Shown here: positions 1 to 6,654 of the stretch, piece by piece
How the letters are laid out: the number at the start of each line of letters is the position of its first letter
Position numbering within the stretch: position 1 is the stretch's first letter
Source: Parcubacteria group bacterium Athens0714_26
GTDB taxonomy: Bacteria > Patescibacteriota > Minisyncoccia > UBA6257 > 02-FULL-45-10c
Length of the DNA: 10,093 nt
Assembly: GCA_007376745.1 (NCBI GenBank)
Contig: VMGU01000028.1
Span: forward strand, 1 to 10,093
Direction of reading: 5' to 3'
Made by a program: the position numbers and the translations under genes
Notes under the pieces: model-generated
Database searches by the model: none
What the model was told of the DNA's origin: nothing
The model's input: the letters and a program-made list of their open reading frames with translations, nothing else

Positions 1-2
1 CG

Positions 3-755
3 CAGAAAATGGAAGAACATTTGCGCGCGCAAGAAGGAATAGATATTTTTGACGGAGAGATTGTGATAAAAGCGGAAAAAATCAGCGGAGGTTTTAAAAT
101 AACTTCCGAGTCGGGGAAAATTTTAGAAACTAAAACTATTTTGGTTTGTTCGGGCAGCGGGCGAAGAAAACTTGGCGTGCCCGGAGAGAAACAGTTTGAT
201 GGTAAGGGCGTGGCATATTGCGCAACTTGCGACGCGCCGCTTTTTAAAGATAAAAGCGTGGCCGTGATTGGTTCGGGAAATAGTGGGCTTGAAGCTGCTC
301 AAGATTTGTTGAATTATGCCGGCAAAATTTATATATTGGAATTTTTGGACGCGGTAAAAGGCGACACCGTGACTTTAGAAAAATTAATACAGAGCGGCAA
401 GGCGGAGGTGATTACGAGCGCGCAAGTTCAGGAAATTTTTGGCGGAGATTTTGTTGAGGGCGTGAAATATTTGGATAAAAAATCCGGAGTGGTTAAAGAA
501 TTAAAACTACAAGGAGTTTTTGTGGAAATCGGCGCAGTGCCCAACGTTGAATTTTTAGGGGATTTGGTACAAAAGAATAAATTGAATGAGGTGGTTATTG
601 ACTGTTCTACCCAAAAGACATCGGAGTCGGGCATTTGGGCCGCGGGCGATGTCTCGTCCGTTTTATACAAACAAAATAATATCGCCGCAGGCGACGCGAT
701 TAAAGCCGTGCTTAATATTTACGATTATTTAATTAAACCCAAGACGGCAGAATAA
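3..755 (+). CDS. trxB: Thioredoxin reductase-like flavoprotein (AhpF-type), 5'-truncated by window edge
   Basis: FAD/NAD(P)H pyridine nucleotide-disulfide oxidoreductase of the thioredoxin reductase / AhpF C-terminal type, expected to pass electrons from a nicotinamide cofactor through FAD to a redox-active disulfide in the cytoplasm. Numbering from the first ATG (base 9): redox pair CATC at residues 71-74, cofactor-binding GSGNSG at 88-93, and the terminal FAD-binding stretch 'GIWAAGD' near 211-217. The frame is open to the window edge and the N-terminal FAD-binding GxGxxG is absent, so roughly 60-70 residues lie upstream; the ATG at 9 is internal. Where classical TrxB has an HRRxxxR segment for the NADPH phosphate, this protein has 'ILEFLDAVKGD', with Glu at the end of the second strand. 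That resembles AhpF and suggests NADH use (inference). The C-terminal 'YKQNNIAAGDAIKA' also matches the AhpF pattern. The symbol is by family only. Family is confident, partner unknown. Confidence 0.9.
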   Translation, partial: QKMEEHLRAQEGIDIFDGEIVIKAEKISGGFKITSESGKILETKTILVCSGSGRRKLGVPGEKQFDGKGVAYCATCDAPLFKDKSVAVIGSGNSGLEAAQDLLNYAGKIYILEFLDAVKGDTVTLEKLIQSGKAEVITSAQVQEIFGGDFVEGVKYLDKKSGVVKELKLQGVFVEIGAVPNVEFLGDLVQKNKLNEVVIDCSTQKTSESGIWAAGDVSSVLYKQNNIAAGDAIKAVLNIYDYLIKPKTAE

Positions 756-774
756 ATAGGGTATAAGATTTGCG

Positions 775-783
775 TGATATAAT
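775..783 (+). promoter_or_regulatory. Extended -10 promoter upstream of the membrane-protein gene
   Basis: TGATATAAT matches the extended -10 consensus TGnTATAAT exactly. It lies in the 82-bp gap after the flavoprotein gene and would start transcription near base 790, leaving a leader of about 48 nt before the ATG at 838. No convincing -35 box is seen, which is acceptable for an extended -10. A weaker TTTAAT lies six bases before the ATG (826-831), so a leaderless start is an alternative. Confidence 0.5.
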
Positions 784-837
784 GCGAACCACTTGATTTT
801 TATCCGAATAACATAGATAATAAGGTTTAATAAATTT

Positions 838-1419
838 ATGGAGGGGCAAAACAATTTTAACCAAGACAGTAACCAGGAGATAAAATCTATAACCAAAAAT
901 TACCTCAAGCACGCGGTAATTTTTCTTATTATTATGGCGTTTGGCTTTGGCGGATACTGGGGCTGGACCCGTTACTGGAGTCCGCAGGCGAAAAAGAATA
1001 TGGAATTACAAAAAAAGATTGATTTTTATAATGCGTTTGAAGCGAATTATAAAAAGGCTTTAACAGAGGATAATTATGGCGGTAAAACTCCGCAGGAGAC
1101 TTTGAATATGTTTATTGACGCGTTGAAAAAAGGCGATATGGAGTTGGCGGCGAAGTATTTTATGATTGATACGAATGAGAGTAGTGATACATATTTGACG
1201 CATAAAAAGTGGGAGGAGGCGTTAAATAATATAAAATCTACAAAGAAATTAGATGAGGTTATAAATAATTTTACTAAGGCTGTACCGACCATAGATCAGT
1301 CTTTGGATATGAAAGATATATTTTGGTTTTCTGTCTATGGGGTAAATGGTGAGGCGTTAAAAGATATTGAGGTAAAATATAATAATTATTCAGGCGTATG
1401 GAAACTCGAAAGTTTTTAA
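838..1419 (+). CDS. Single-pass membrane protein of unknown function
   Basis: 193 residues. A polar N-terminal tail of about 25 residues is followed by one hydrophobic segment (about 26-45, 'AVIFLIIMAFGFGGYWGW') and then a Lys/Glu-rich soluble domain. The segment 'TPQETLNMFIDALKKGDMELAAKYF' (about 84-108) resembles the helix pair found in NTF2-like / DUF4878-type extracytoplasmic domains; this is a resemblance only. Likely topology is N-in with the C-terminal domain outside. No strong Shine-Dalgarno precedes the ATG. Its last 22 bases overlap the start of the downstream secreted phospholipase-like gene, so the two are probably co-transcribed and translationally coupled, suggesting a shared envelope role. 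I do not recognise a specific family. Confidence 0.8.
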   Translation: MEGQNNFNQDSNQEIKSITKNYLKHAVIFLIIMAFGFGGYWGWTRYWSPQAKKNMELQKKIDFYNAFEANYKKALTEDNYGGKTPQETLNMFIDALKKGDMELAAKYFMIDTNESSDTYLTHKKWEEALNNIKSTKKLDEVINNFTKAVPTIDQSLDMKDIFWFSVYGVNGEALKDIEVKYNNYSGVWKLESF

Positions 1420-3161
1420 TTTTTAAGATTATAATGTTATTAGTTTTGTTTTTTTCGCCCATGAGGGCGGTTTTTGCGTATGGAATTGATACGCATGCGT
1501 ATTTAACTGATGAATCAATAAAGTTTTATTCGCAGAAATTTTCCAGTGATAAAATTTCCAGTGATTTAACAAGTTATTTACTTGACGGCGCAAGACAGGA
1601 AGATAATACCCCGCGATGGATGAATCATTTTTATGACCCGGTTTATGACAGGGGTTTAAGCTTTGACCTTAAAATTGACCCGCTTTATGTAGGTTATTGG
1701 GAAAAGTCTAAAGATTGGGTTAATGATAGCGATAGCCAAAATGAATTTAAATATAAGGTCCCAGCAGCTATTGGCTCGGTTTTGACTGCCGCTCAACAGA
1801 AAAATATTGGAGCGATTACAACGGAAACCGATTTTACTTGGGATAAAGCCATTCGTTATTATGTACGCGGTGAAAAAGAACGGGCGATGTATATGCTCGG
1901 GCATATTTTGCATCTGGTTCAGGACACTTCGGTGCCGGACCATACGAGAAATGACCCGCATCCGGGTGATAGTGTGTATGAGGATTATACGCAGAAATAT
2001 ACCGTGGATAATCCGGATACAGAGTTAAGTAAGAGATTAATTAGTAAAGACACTTATGTTTTAAGTGACTTTAAATTATATTTTGATGAGTTGGCTAAGT
2101 ATTCAAATAATAATTTTTATAGTGTTGATACGATAAATAAAACTGATGTTTATGAATTACCTGTTTTACAAACAAAATCCATTAAAATTAATGGGAGGAA
2201 TTTTGCTATTACTAATAACGTTGAGGGCAAACAACAGTTATTGGGTTTTTATGAATATGATAATTCTAAAATTATTAAATTAGTAGATCCTCAATATGTA
2301 GTTTTGTCGTCTTATTGGTCCCGGCTTTCTACTAAATCCGTTCAATATTCCGCGGGTGTTATAGATTTGTTTTTCAGAGAAGCGGAGAAAGCAAAAAATG
2401 ATCCGAATTTTGTAAGAGATGAGCCTAAATCTTTTTTGGCTCAAGTGCTTGATACGACTAAGGATTATGTTTTTGGTATTTTTAATAAACTTGGTAATTT
2501 GGTTTCTCAATTTAATTTTAGCTCGGCTGAAACTAATAGTGACTTTAAATTAGTTACTGAAATTAATTTAGCGAATAAAAATAGCGATAAGATTGGTTCG
2601 GGTATTCAAGATAGCGCGGTGACAACGGCTGGTAATCAAAATAATGTTGTTGTAAATGATAATAATTTATCGGCGGTTGAGGCGAAATTTACCGATACAC
2701 AAGATGAGGACGTGGCTGAAAAACTTAGTCAGGTTAATACTGATAAGCAATTGACCGATAAAGTATTTGGTATTAATAAGGATATAAATAAAGATGTTGT
2801 TGTTAGTCAAAATCAGATTCAGCCGGCGCAGGTTTGTGTTTTTAATACGAGTAAAACAGCCAGTCGTCAAAAATTAATCATCAATGAAGTGGCTTGGATG
2901 GGAGGGCCCGTGAGCGCCAATGACGAATGGATTGAGTTAAAAAATATTTCAGGAAGCGAGTTGGATATTTCGGGGTGGCAGGTTTTGGATAAAGATGAGA
3001 ATATAAAAATAGTTTTTCCGAGCGGTACAAAAATTAAACAAGCGAAGGCTTGCGTCTTTTTGATAATAAGTGCGATTTGGCGGATGAGGTTTTGGTTAAT
3101 TCCGACTGGCCGGCTGGTGATCCTGGAGCTAGAAGAACCATGGAGCGTTCTGGTGATTTAA
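1398..3161 (+). CDS. Secreted zinc-dependent phospholipase C-like protein, N-terminal part with truncated LTD
   Basis: 587 residues as read. Residues 1-27 form a signal peptide (basic 'METRK', hydrophobic core, 'AVFA' before the likely cut). Residues 28 to about 350 resemble the Zn-dependent phospholipase C / S1-P1 nuclease fold. Candidate zinc ligands are H33 ('DTHAYLT'), D69 ('QED'), H77 ('NHFYDP'), H169/H172 and D176 ('GHILHLVQD'), H182 ('PDHT') and E195 ('YEDY'); the H172-x3-D176-x5-H182 spacing equals that of bacterial PLC. Expected activity is phosphoester hydrolysis outside the cell; the substrate is unknown. A Ser/Asn/Asp-rich linker (about 375-490) leads to a lamin-tail domain starting at 492 ('INEVAWMGG'). 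LTD homology ends at about residue 548 (base 3041), and the last 39 residues are out-of-frame sequence. I chose the ATG at 1398 over 1434 because it supplies the basic n-region. It overlaps the previous gene by 22 nt. Confidence 0.8.
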   Translation: METRKFLIFKIIMLLVLFFSPMRAVFAYGIDTHAYLTDESIKFYSQKFSSDKISSDLTSYLLDGARQEDNTPRWMNHFYDPVYDRGLSFDLKIDPLYVGYWEKSKDWVNDSDSQNEFKYKVPAAIGSVLTAAQQKNIGAITTETDFTWDKAIRYYVRGEKERAMYMLGHILHLVQDTSVPDHTRNDPHPGDSVYEDYTQKYTVDNPDTELSKRLISKDTYVLSDFKLYFDELAKYSNNNFYSVDTINKTDVYELPVLQTKSIKINGRNFAITNNVEGKQQLLGFYEYDNSKIIKLVDPQYVVLSSYWSRLSTKSVQYSAGVIDLFFREAEKAKNDPNFVRDEPKSFLAQVLDTTKDYVFGIFNKLGNLVSQFNFSSAETNSDFKLVTEINLANKNSDKIGSGIQDSAVTTAGNQNNVVVNDNNLSAVEAKFTDTQDEDVAEKLSQVNTDKQLTDKVFGINKDINKDVVVSQNQIQPAQVCVFNTSKTASRQKLIINEVAWMGGPVSANDEWIELKNISGSELDISGWQVLDKDENIKIVFPSGTKIKQAKACVFLIISAIWRMRFWLIPTGRLVILELEEPWSVLVI

Positions 3162-3655
3162 CCTGGCATACTTATAGCGCCAATGGTGAGAGCTGGGGAG
3201 GGGTGATGATAATGGGTACTCCTAAACATGATAATAGTCCAGTAATAATTTTTTCGAGTGGCGGCGTTAGCACTACCGTTGGGGGTAGCGGGACGGCAGC
3301 TAATACTCAACAGCAAGCAAATAGCAGTCAACAATCTCCGGCAAAAATTTTAATTTCAGAAATTCAAATTACTGGCGGCACTGGTAAAACAGATAATGAT
3401 TTTATTGAGCTTTATAATCCGAACAGCGCTCAAGTTAATCTTAACGGTTACCGTTTAGTTAAAAGAACCAAAACCGGTACCACCGATACCAGTATTAAAT
3501 CCTGGACAACTAATATTTATATTCCGGCAAACGGCTATTATTTATGGGCAAATAGCGATTACAAAAATATTCCCGTAACTCCTGATGCAACTACTACAGT
3601 GATAATTAGTCCAGACAACGGCGTAGCTATTCGTTTCTATTCGTTTTGGAGCTGA
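3041..3655 (+). CDS. Middle fragment of the secreted LTD protein: end of LTD1 and start of LTD2
   Basis: Not an independent gene. From 3041 the frame reads the end of LTD1 ('EGLRLFDNKCDLADE', then 'SDWPAGD' and 'RRTMER', typical of bacterial lamin-tail domains). A Ser/Gln-rich linker follows, then LTD2 from about 3346 ('ILISEIQITGG', 'DFIELYNPNSAQVNLNGYRL'). It stops at 3653-3655 immediately after the 10-bp duplication. The only start-like codon is TTG at 3050, which lies inside the LTD core, and no ribosome binding site is seen. Lamin-tail domains in bacteria occur on secreted or surface proteins, often beside nucleases or hydrolases, and are thought to mediate binding. Product as a separate protein is unlikely. 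Confidence 0.6.
   Translation, partial: SEGLRLFDNKCDLADEVLVNSDWPAGDPGARRTMERSGDLTWHTYSANGESWGGVMIMGTPKHDNSPVIIFSSGGVSTTVGGSGTAANTQQQANSSQQSPAKILISEIQITGGTGKTDNDFIELYNPNSAQVNLNGYRLVKRTKTGTTDTSIKSWTTNIYIPANGYYLWANSDYKNIPVTPDATTTVIISPDNGVAIRFYSFWS
3627..3646 (+). repeat. Exact 10-bp tandem duplication causing a frameshift
   Basis: CTATTCGTTT occurs twice back to back (3627-3636 and 3637-3646). Removing one copy gives GTA GCT ATT CGT TTT GGA GCT GAA, i.e. VAIRFGAE, the normal lamin-tail sequence that continues 'DTGTILDSVAWG'. With both copies the frame hits TGA at 3653. It explains the break completely. Confidence 0.9.
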
Positions 3656-6233
3656 AGACACTGGAACTATTTTAGATAGCGTTGCTTGGGGTGGGGCGCA
3701 AAACATTTTTGTTGAAGGTTTGGTTTTTCCAATAACTAATCAAGATACTCATCAAAGCATTCAAAGGAAATTTCAAAATAATATGTTTATTGATTCTGAT
3801 AATAATTCGGCTGATTTTGAAATCCAAAATTGCCCGAGTCCGAAAGCGCAATTAAAAATCTGCCAATCGGCGCAGACAAATCAAGCGCCTAGCGCTTTTT
3901 TTGTTTATACTCCACAAATCTTAAACGTTGGAGATTTAGTTACTTTTAACTCCGCCTCTTCAACGGATTCGGATGGTCAAATTGTTTCTTATCAATGGGA
4001 TTTTGGCGACGGTGCGACTTCAACGGTTTCAATCGCGACAACAACTCATACTTATTTTCAAGTCGGCGATTATCAAGTTAGTTTAATTGTTTTTGATAAT
4101 CAAAACGTTTCTTCAACCGCGACCTCAACTACAATTTCAGTTAGCGCTGTCGGTATAAATCATATTGTTATTAGTGAGATTCAAGCCGGGAGTGCTGATA
4201 ATGCCGATAACGAATTTATTGAACTTTATAATCCAACTGGCCAAAACATAGATATCACTAATTGGTCTCTTAAGAGAAAAATTTCGCAAACAGCTACTTC
4301 GACAAAGAACCTTGTTTTAAATTTTAACGCTATCTCAACCATACCAGCTAAAGGATTTTTTTTGATAGCTCATAACGATTATGACGGTTTAATGTCGCCA
4401 GATTTAAGATATTCTAATAATTCAAATCCTTTGGCTTATGACGATGGCGTTATTATTTTGCAAGATAGTAGTAATTCGATAATTGATGAAGTTTTGTACG
4501 ACGAGATTTTAGCGGGAAAAAGTTTAGAACGGAAAGCTAACGCCACTTCAACGGCTGACTCTATGATAAATAACAACGATAGATTTTTGGGGAACAGTTA
4601 CGATACCGACAATCTCGAAGATTTTATTTTAAGGGATATTTCTAATCCTCAAAATTCTTCAAGTTTGCCGGAGCCGCGAAACGTGCCCAATCCACCGCAA
4701 AATTTCAATATTCAATACAGCTTAAGCGCGATGAAATTGATTTTCAGTTGGCAGCCGTCGCAGGATTATTCCGGCGCCACTTCCACTTTGATTTATAAAA
4801 TCATAGACATCAGCAATACGAGTTCAACCTTAGCGGTAATTAATACGGCATCAACAACGGCCGGAGTTTTCATTAGTGAAATCGGCCGCGATTACAAATT
4901 TTCCATTCAAGCGTTTGATAAAGAAGGTTTGGGTTCGGATTCCACTTTAACTCAAATAGAAGTGCCGGCGGCGCAAATTAATAATTCTCCTCAAGTATTA
5001 ATTTCGCAATTAGATAAAAGTATTGGTCTTGATTGTTCAATTAATAGTTATGGTAATACTTGTTTTGCTCCAATTTCAAATTATCAAGATTTAGGCATTG
5101 GTCTTTCTGGAATTGTCAGAAAAATCACTATTAATATGGCGATAAATACTGATAGGATTTCTAATTTTACTCCTTATCTTTACGATGTTGACATTGACAT
5201 ACCTTATTACGGCGAAAGTCTTCAATTTTCAAAGGAAACGATGGCTTATATTCAGCGTGATTATACTTTTGATTTTGGTCGGCCAATTCCCTTGGACTCG
5301 ACTCATCAGTATCAAATCCGATTTAGTTATGGTTCTTATAGTGGCGATGGTTTTCAAATTTTTGGTTCAGCTAATTCTAATAGTTATCCTAACGGTGAAT
5401 GGCAAACAGACAATGCGGTTAAAGACGCTTATTTTATTTTGGAAGCAGCTAAAAGTCGAGTCCTGCCCGAAGCACCAAGAGAGCAAGCTTTCGTTGATAA
5501 TTCTGTTAATTTTACCGGTGCCTACGACAATTTAAATAATTCGGATAAAATTCGGTTTGTCGTCACCGAACTCAATTCCAACAATACCGTTATTAAGGAT
5601 TTTGACATTCTTCAAAGTTTAAATAGTATCGCGGTTCCTTATAGTTTCAATATTCCCCTTATTAATGGCGATTATCAATACTATATTTTTCTTTATAAGA
5701 GTAATACTGAAGAGGTTTCTAACTACAGCGATGTCTTTAATTTTCAAGTAACCGACCGGCCGCAAAATGCCTTAGCCTTTCAATTATATAAAGGCACCGC
5801 AGTTAATTGTCCGTTAAATTCTTATTCCAGTTCTTGTGTTTATCCCATTCCTTATTTTCAGGATTTAGGAAAGAATTTATCGGGTCAAGTTGATTCTATT
5901 ATTATTAATGCCCGGGTTGATGTCGAAGCTTCCGGGGTTAGTAATTTTTCGGCCACTCTTTATGATTTAACTGCGGATATTAATTACGTTACTAACAATA
6001 TTATTCCTGAAGGTTTTGCGCAGAAAGATTATGTTTTTAAATTAAACACTCCCGTGATTCTTGATTCCAGTCATCAATACAGGATTCAAATTCTTTTCGG
6101 TTCTTGGTATGGCGGCGGCTTAGTAATTTTTGGTTCTAATAATTCTAACAGTTATAGTGTTGGTAGTTGGGGAGACAATCAGTCTATCGATGAAAAACTT
6201 AAAGATATATATTTTATTTTAACAACGCAATGA
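3627..6233 (+). CDS. C-terminal part of the secreted protein: LTD2 end, PKD, LTD3, FN3-like, two C-terminal repeats
   Basis: Open from 3627 to TGA 6231-6233 (followed at once by TAG). TTG 3720 is within LTD2, so no true start exists. Order: rest of LTD2 ('IRFGAEDTGTILDSVAWGG', 3639 onward); PKD domain (about 3886-4140, 'TDSDGQIVSYQWDFGDG' and 'HTYFQVGDYQVSL'); LTD3 (about 4160-4510, 'VISEIQAGSADNADNEFIEL'); FN3-like module (about 4685-4970); repeat R1 (about 4990-5450); Ig-like segment (about 5490-5755); repeat R2 (about 5765-6230). R1 and R2 share a Cys pair near the start ('LDCSINSYGNTC' / 'VNCPLNSYSSSC') and 'LDSxHQYxI' plus 'IFGSxNSNSY' near the end. Asn/Ser/Thr-rich composition and lack of a C-terminal membrane segment fit a secreted or loosely bound surface protein. 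Confidence 0.7.
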   Translation, partial: LFVSIRFGAEDTGTILDSVAWGGAQNIFVEGLVFPITNQDTHQSIQRKFQNNMFIDSDNNSADFEIQNCPSPKAQLKICQSAQTNQAPSAFFVYTPQILNVGDLVTFNSASSTDSDGQIVSYQWDFGDGATSTVSIATTTHTYFQVGDYQVSLIVFDNQNVSSTATSTTISVSAVGINHIVISEIQAGSADNADNEFIELYNPTGQNIDITNWSLKRKISQTATSTKNLVLNFNAISTIPAKGFFLIAHNDYDGLMSPDLRYSNNSNPLAYDDGVIILQDSSNSIIDEVLYDEILAGKSLERKANATSTADSMINNNDRFLGNSYDTDNLEDFILRDISNPQNSSSLPEPRNVPNPPQNFNIQYSLSAMKLIFSWQPSQDYSGATSTLIYKIIDISNTSSTLAVINTASTTAGVFISEIGRDYKFSIQAFDKEGLGSDSTLTQIEVPAAQINNSPQVLISQLDKSIGLDCSINSYGNTCFAPISNYQDLGIGLSGIVRKITINMAINTDRISNFTPYLYDVDIDIPYYGESLQFSKETMAYIQRDYTFDFGRPIPLDSTHQYQIRFSYGSYSGDGFQIFGSANSNSYPNGEWQTDNAVKDAYFILEAAKSRVLPEAPREQAFVDNSVNFTGAYDNLNNSDKIRFVVTELNSNNTVIKDFDILQSLNSIAVPYSFNIPLINGDYQYYIFLYKSNTEEVSNYSDVFNFQVTDRPQNALAFQLYKGTAVNCPLNSYSSSCVYPIPYFQDLGKNLSGQVDSIIINARVDVEASGVSNFSATLYDLTADINYVTNNIIPEGFAQKDYVFKLNTPVILDSSHQYRIQILFGSWYGGGLVIFGSNNSNSYSVGSWGDNQSIDEKLKDIYFILTTQ

Positions 6234-6309
6234 TAGTTATTTTTATAACATTCTTAGCTTACCAAAGTAGTTTTGGGCGCGGAGAAATCGGTGAAATGGA
6301 AATGAAGTG

Positions 6310-6315
6310 TATAAT
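6310..6315 (+). promoter_or_regulatory. -10 box six bases before the DUF167 start (leaderless)
   Basis: Perfect TATAAT at 6310-6315, then CAATTT, then ATG at 6322. Transcription would begin at or next to the A of the start codon. There is no Shine-Dalgarno and no clear -35. The same geometry recurs before the genes at 6655 and 9855. Confidence 0.6.
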
Positions 6316-6321
6316 CAATTT

Positions 6322-6603
6322 ATGAAAATTATTGTGAAAGTAAAACCGAATGCTAAGAAAGTGATGATAGAAAAAATGTCCGGGGATTTGTTTGCGCCGC
6401 TGGGTGGAGCCGCCAGCGGAGGGCTGTCCAATAAAAGTCACGATATTTTTCAGGTGTCGGTGAAGGAGCCGCCCGTGGACGGTAGGGCCAACGCGGCCGT
6501 GATAAGAGTTGTGGCGGAGTATTTTAAAGTCCGCTCTTCGCAGGTGCGGATTATTTCGGGGGCTACTTCAAAGCAGAAAGTTTTAGAAATTTCGGGACGA
6601 TAA
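6322..6603 (+). CDS. DUF167 / YggU family protein with an internal insertion
   Basis: 93 residues from ATG 6322. The frame is also open from a GTG at 6307, but that codon lies upstream of and across the TATAAT box, so 6322 is preferred. Family hallmarks: N-terminal 'KIIVKVKPNAKK', central 'FQVSVKEPPVDGRANAAVI', and C-terminal 'SQVRIISGATSKQKVLEI'. DUF167 proteins are small alpha/beta proteins of unknown function, widespread in bacteria and archaea. About 20 residues (around 24-43, 'LFAPLGGAASGGLSNK' and flank) have no counterpart in the usual family pattern and are encoded by a GC-rich palindromic stretch, described separately. The insertion is in frame, so the protein is probably still made. 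Function unknown. Confidence 0.88.
   Translation: MKIIVKVKPNAKKVMIEKMSGDLFAPLGGAASGGLSNKSHDIFQVSVKEPPVDGRANAAVIRVVAEYFKVRSSQVRIISGATSKQKVLEISGR
6397..6419 (+). repeat. Palindromic insert within the DUF167 gene
   Basis: CCGCTGG (6397-6403) and CCAGCGG (6413-6419) form a perfect 7-bp stem around a 9-nt loop. The GC-rich block (about 6391-6425) stands out from the surrounding composition and coincides with the extra residues in the protein, suggesting a small palindromic repeat inserted in frame. Confidence 0.55.
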
Positions 6604-6642
6604 CCATTATTTTATTTTGTTATTTTTTGGTGTTTTAATCAG

Positions 6643-6649
6643 TTATATA
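6643..6649 (+). promoter_or_regulatory. -10 box just before the methyltransferase start (leaderless)
   Basis: TTATATA ends five bases before ATG 6655 (the hexamer TTATAT leaves a six-base spacer). There is no Shine-Dalgarno in the T-rich 51-bp gap after the DUF167 gene. The geometry matches the leaderless arrangement at 6322 and 9855, although the box is less perfect. Confidence 0.45.
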
Positions 6650-6654
6650 GGTTG

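Larger units (their letters stand above)
1398..6233 (+). pseudogene. Giant secreted PLC/LTD/PKD protein gene, split by two frameshifts
   Basis: Three consecutive open frames read as one ancestral gene of about 1,600 codons. Domains in order: signal peptide, Zn-dependent phospholipase C-like domain, LTD1, LTD2, PKD, LTD3, FN3-like, C-terminal repeat R1, an Ig-like linker, repeat R2. Frame 1 (from 1398) ends inside LTD1; LTD1 resumes in another frame at about 3041. LTD2 is cut at 3655 and resumes in the original frame after a 10-bp tandem duplication. The first lesion changes phase by the equivalent of losing 3n+1 bases and the second adds 10, so the original frame is restored, but the stop at 3159-3161 prevents read-through. 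No other stop interrupts about 4.8 kb, so the damage is recent, reversible, or an assembly error. The individual pieces are described separately. Confidence 0.75.

Noticed and set aside
3653..3655. TGA recoding (Gracilibacteria-type code) to explain the stop in LTD2
   Set aside because: Reading TGA as an amino acid would not restore the frame, no gene contains internal TGA, and the 10-bp duplication explains the break.
3720..3730. TTG at 3720 as an independent gene start
   Set aside because: It falls in the middle of the second lamin-tail domain, no ribosome site precedes it, and removing the 10-bp duplication joins the frame to upstream sequence.
5185..5535. 116-codon open frame in an alternate phase within repeat R1
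   Set aside because: The hydrophobic translation is a frame shadow of beta-rich coding sequence; the R1 frame has clear repeat homology to R2.
6233..6250. GTTAT/ATAAC hairpin after the giant secreted-protein gene as a terminator
   Set aside because: The stem is only five A/T-rich pairs and is not followed by a clear T run.
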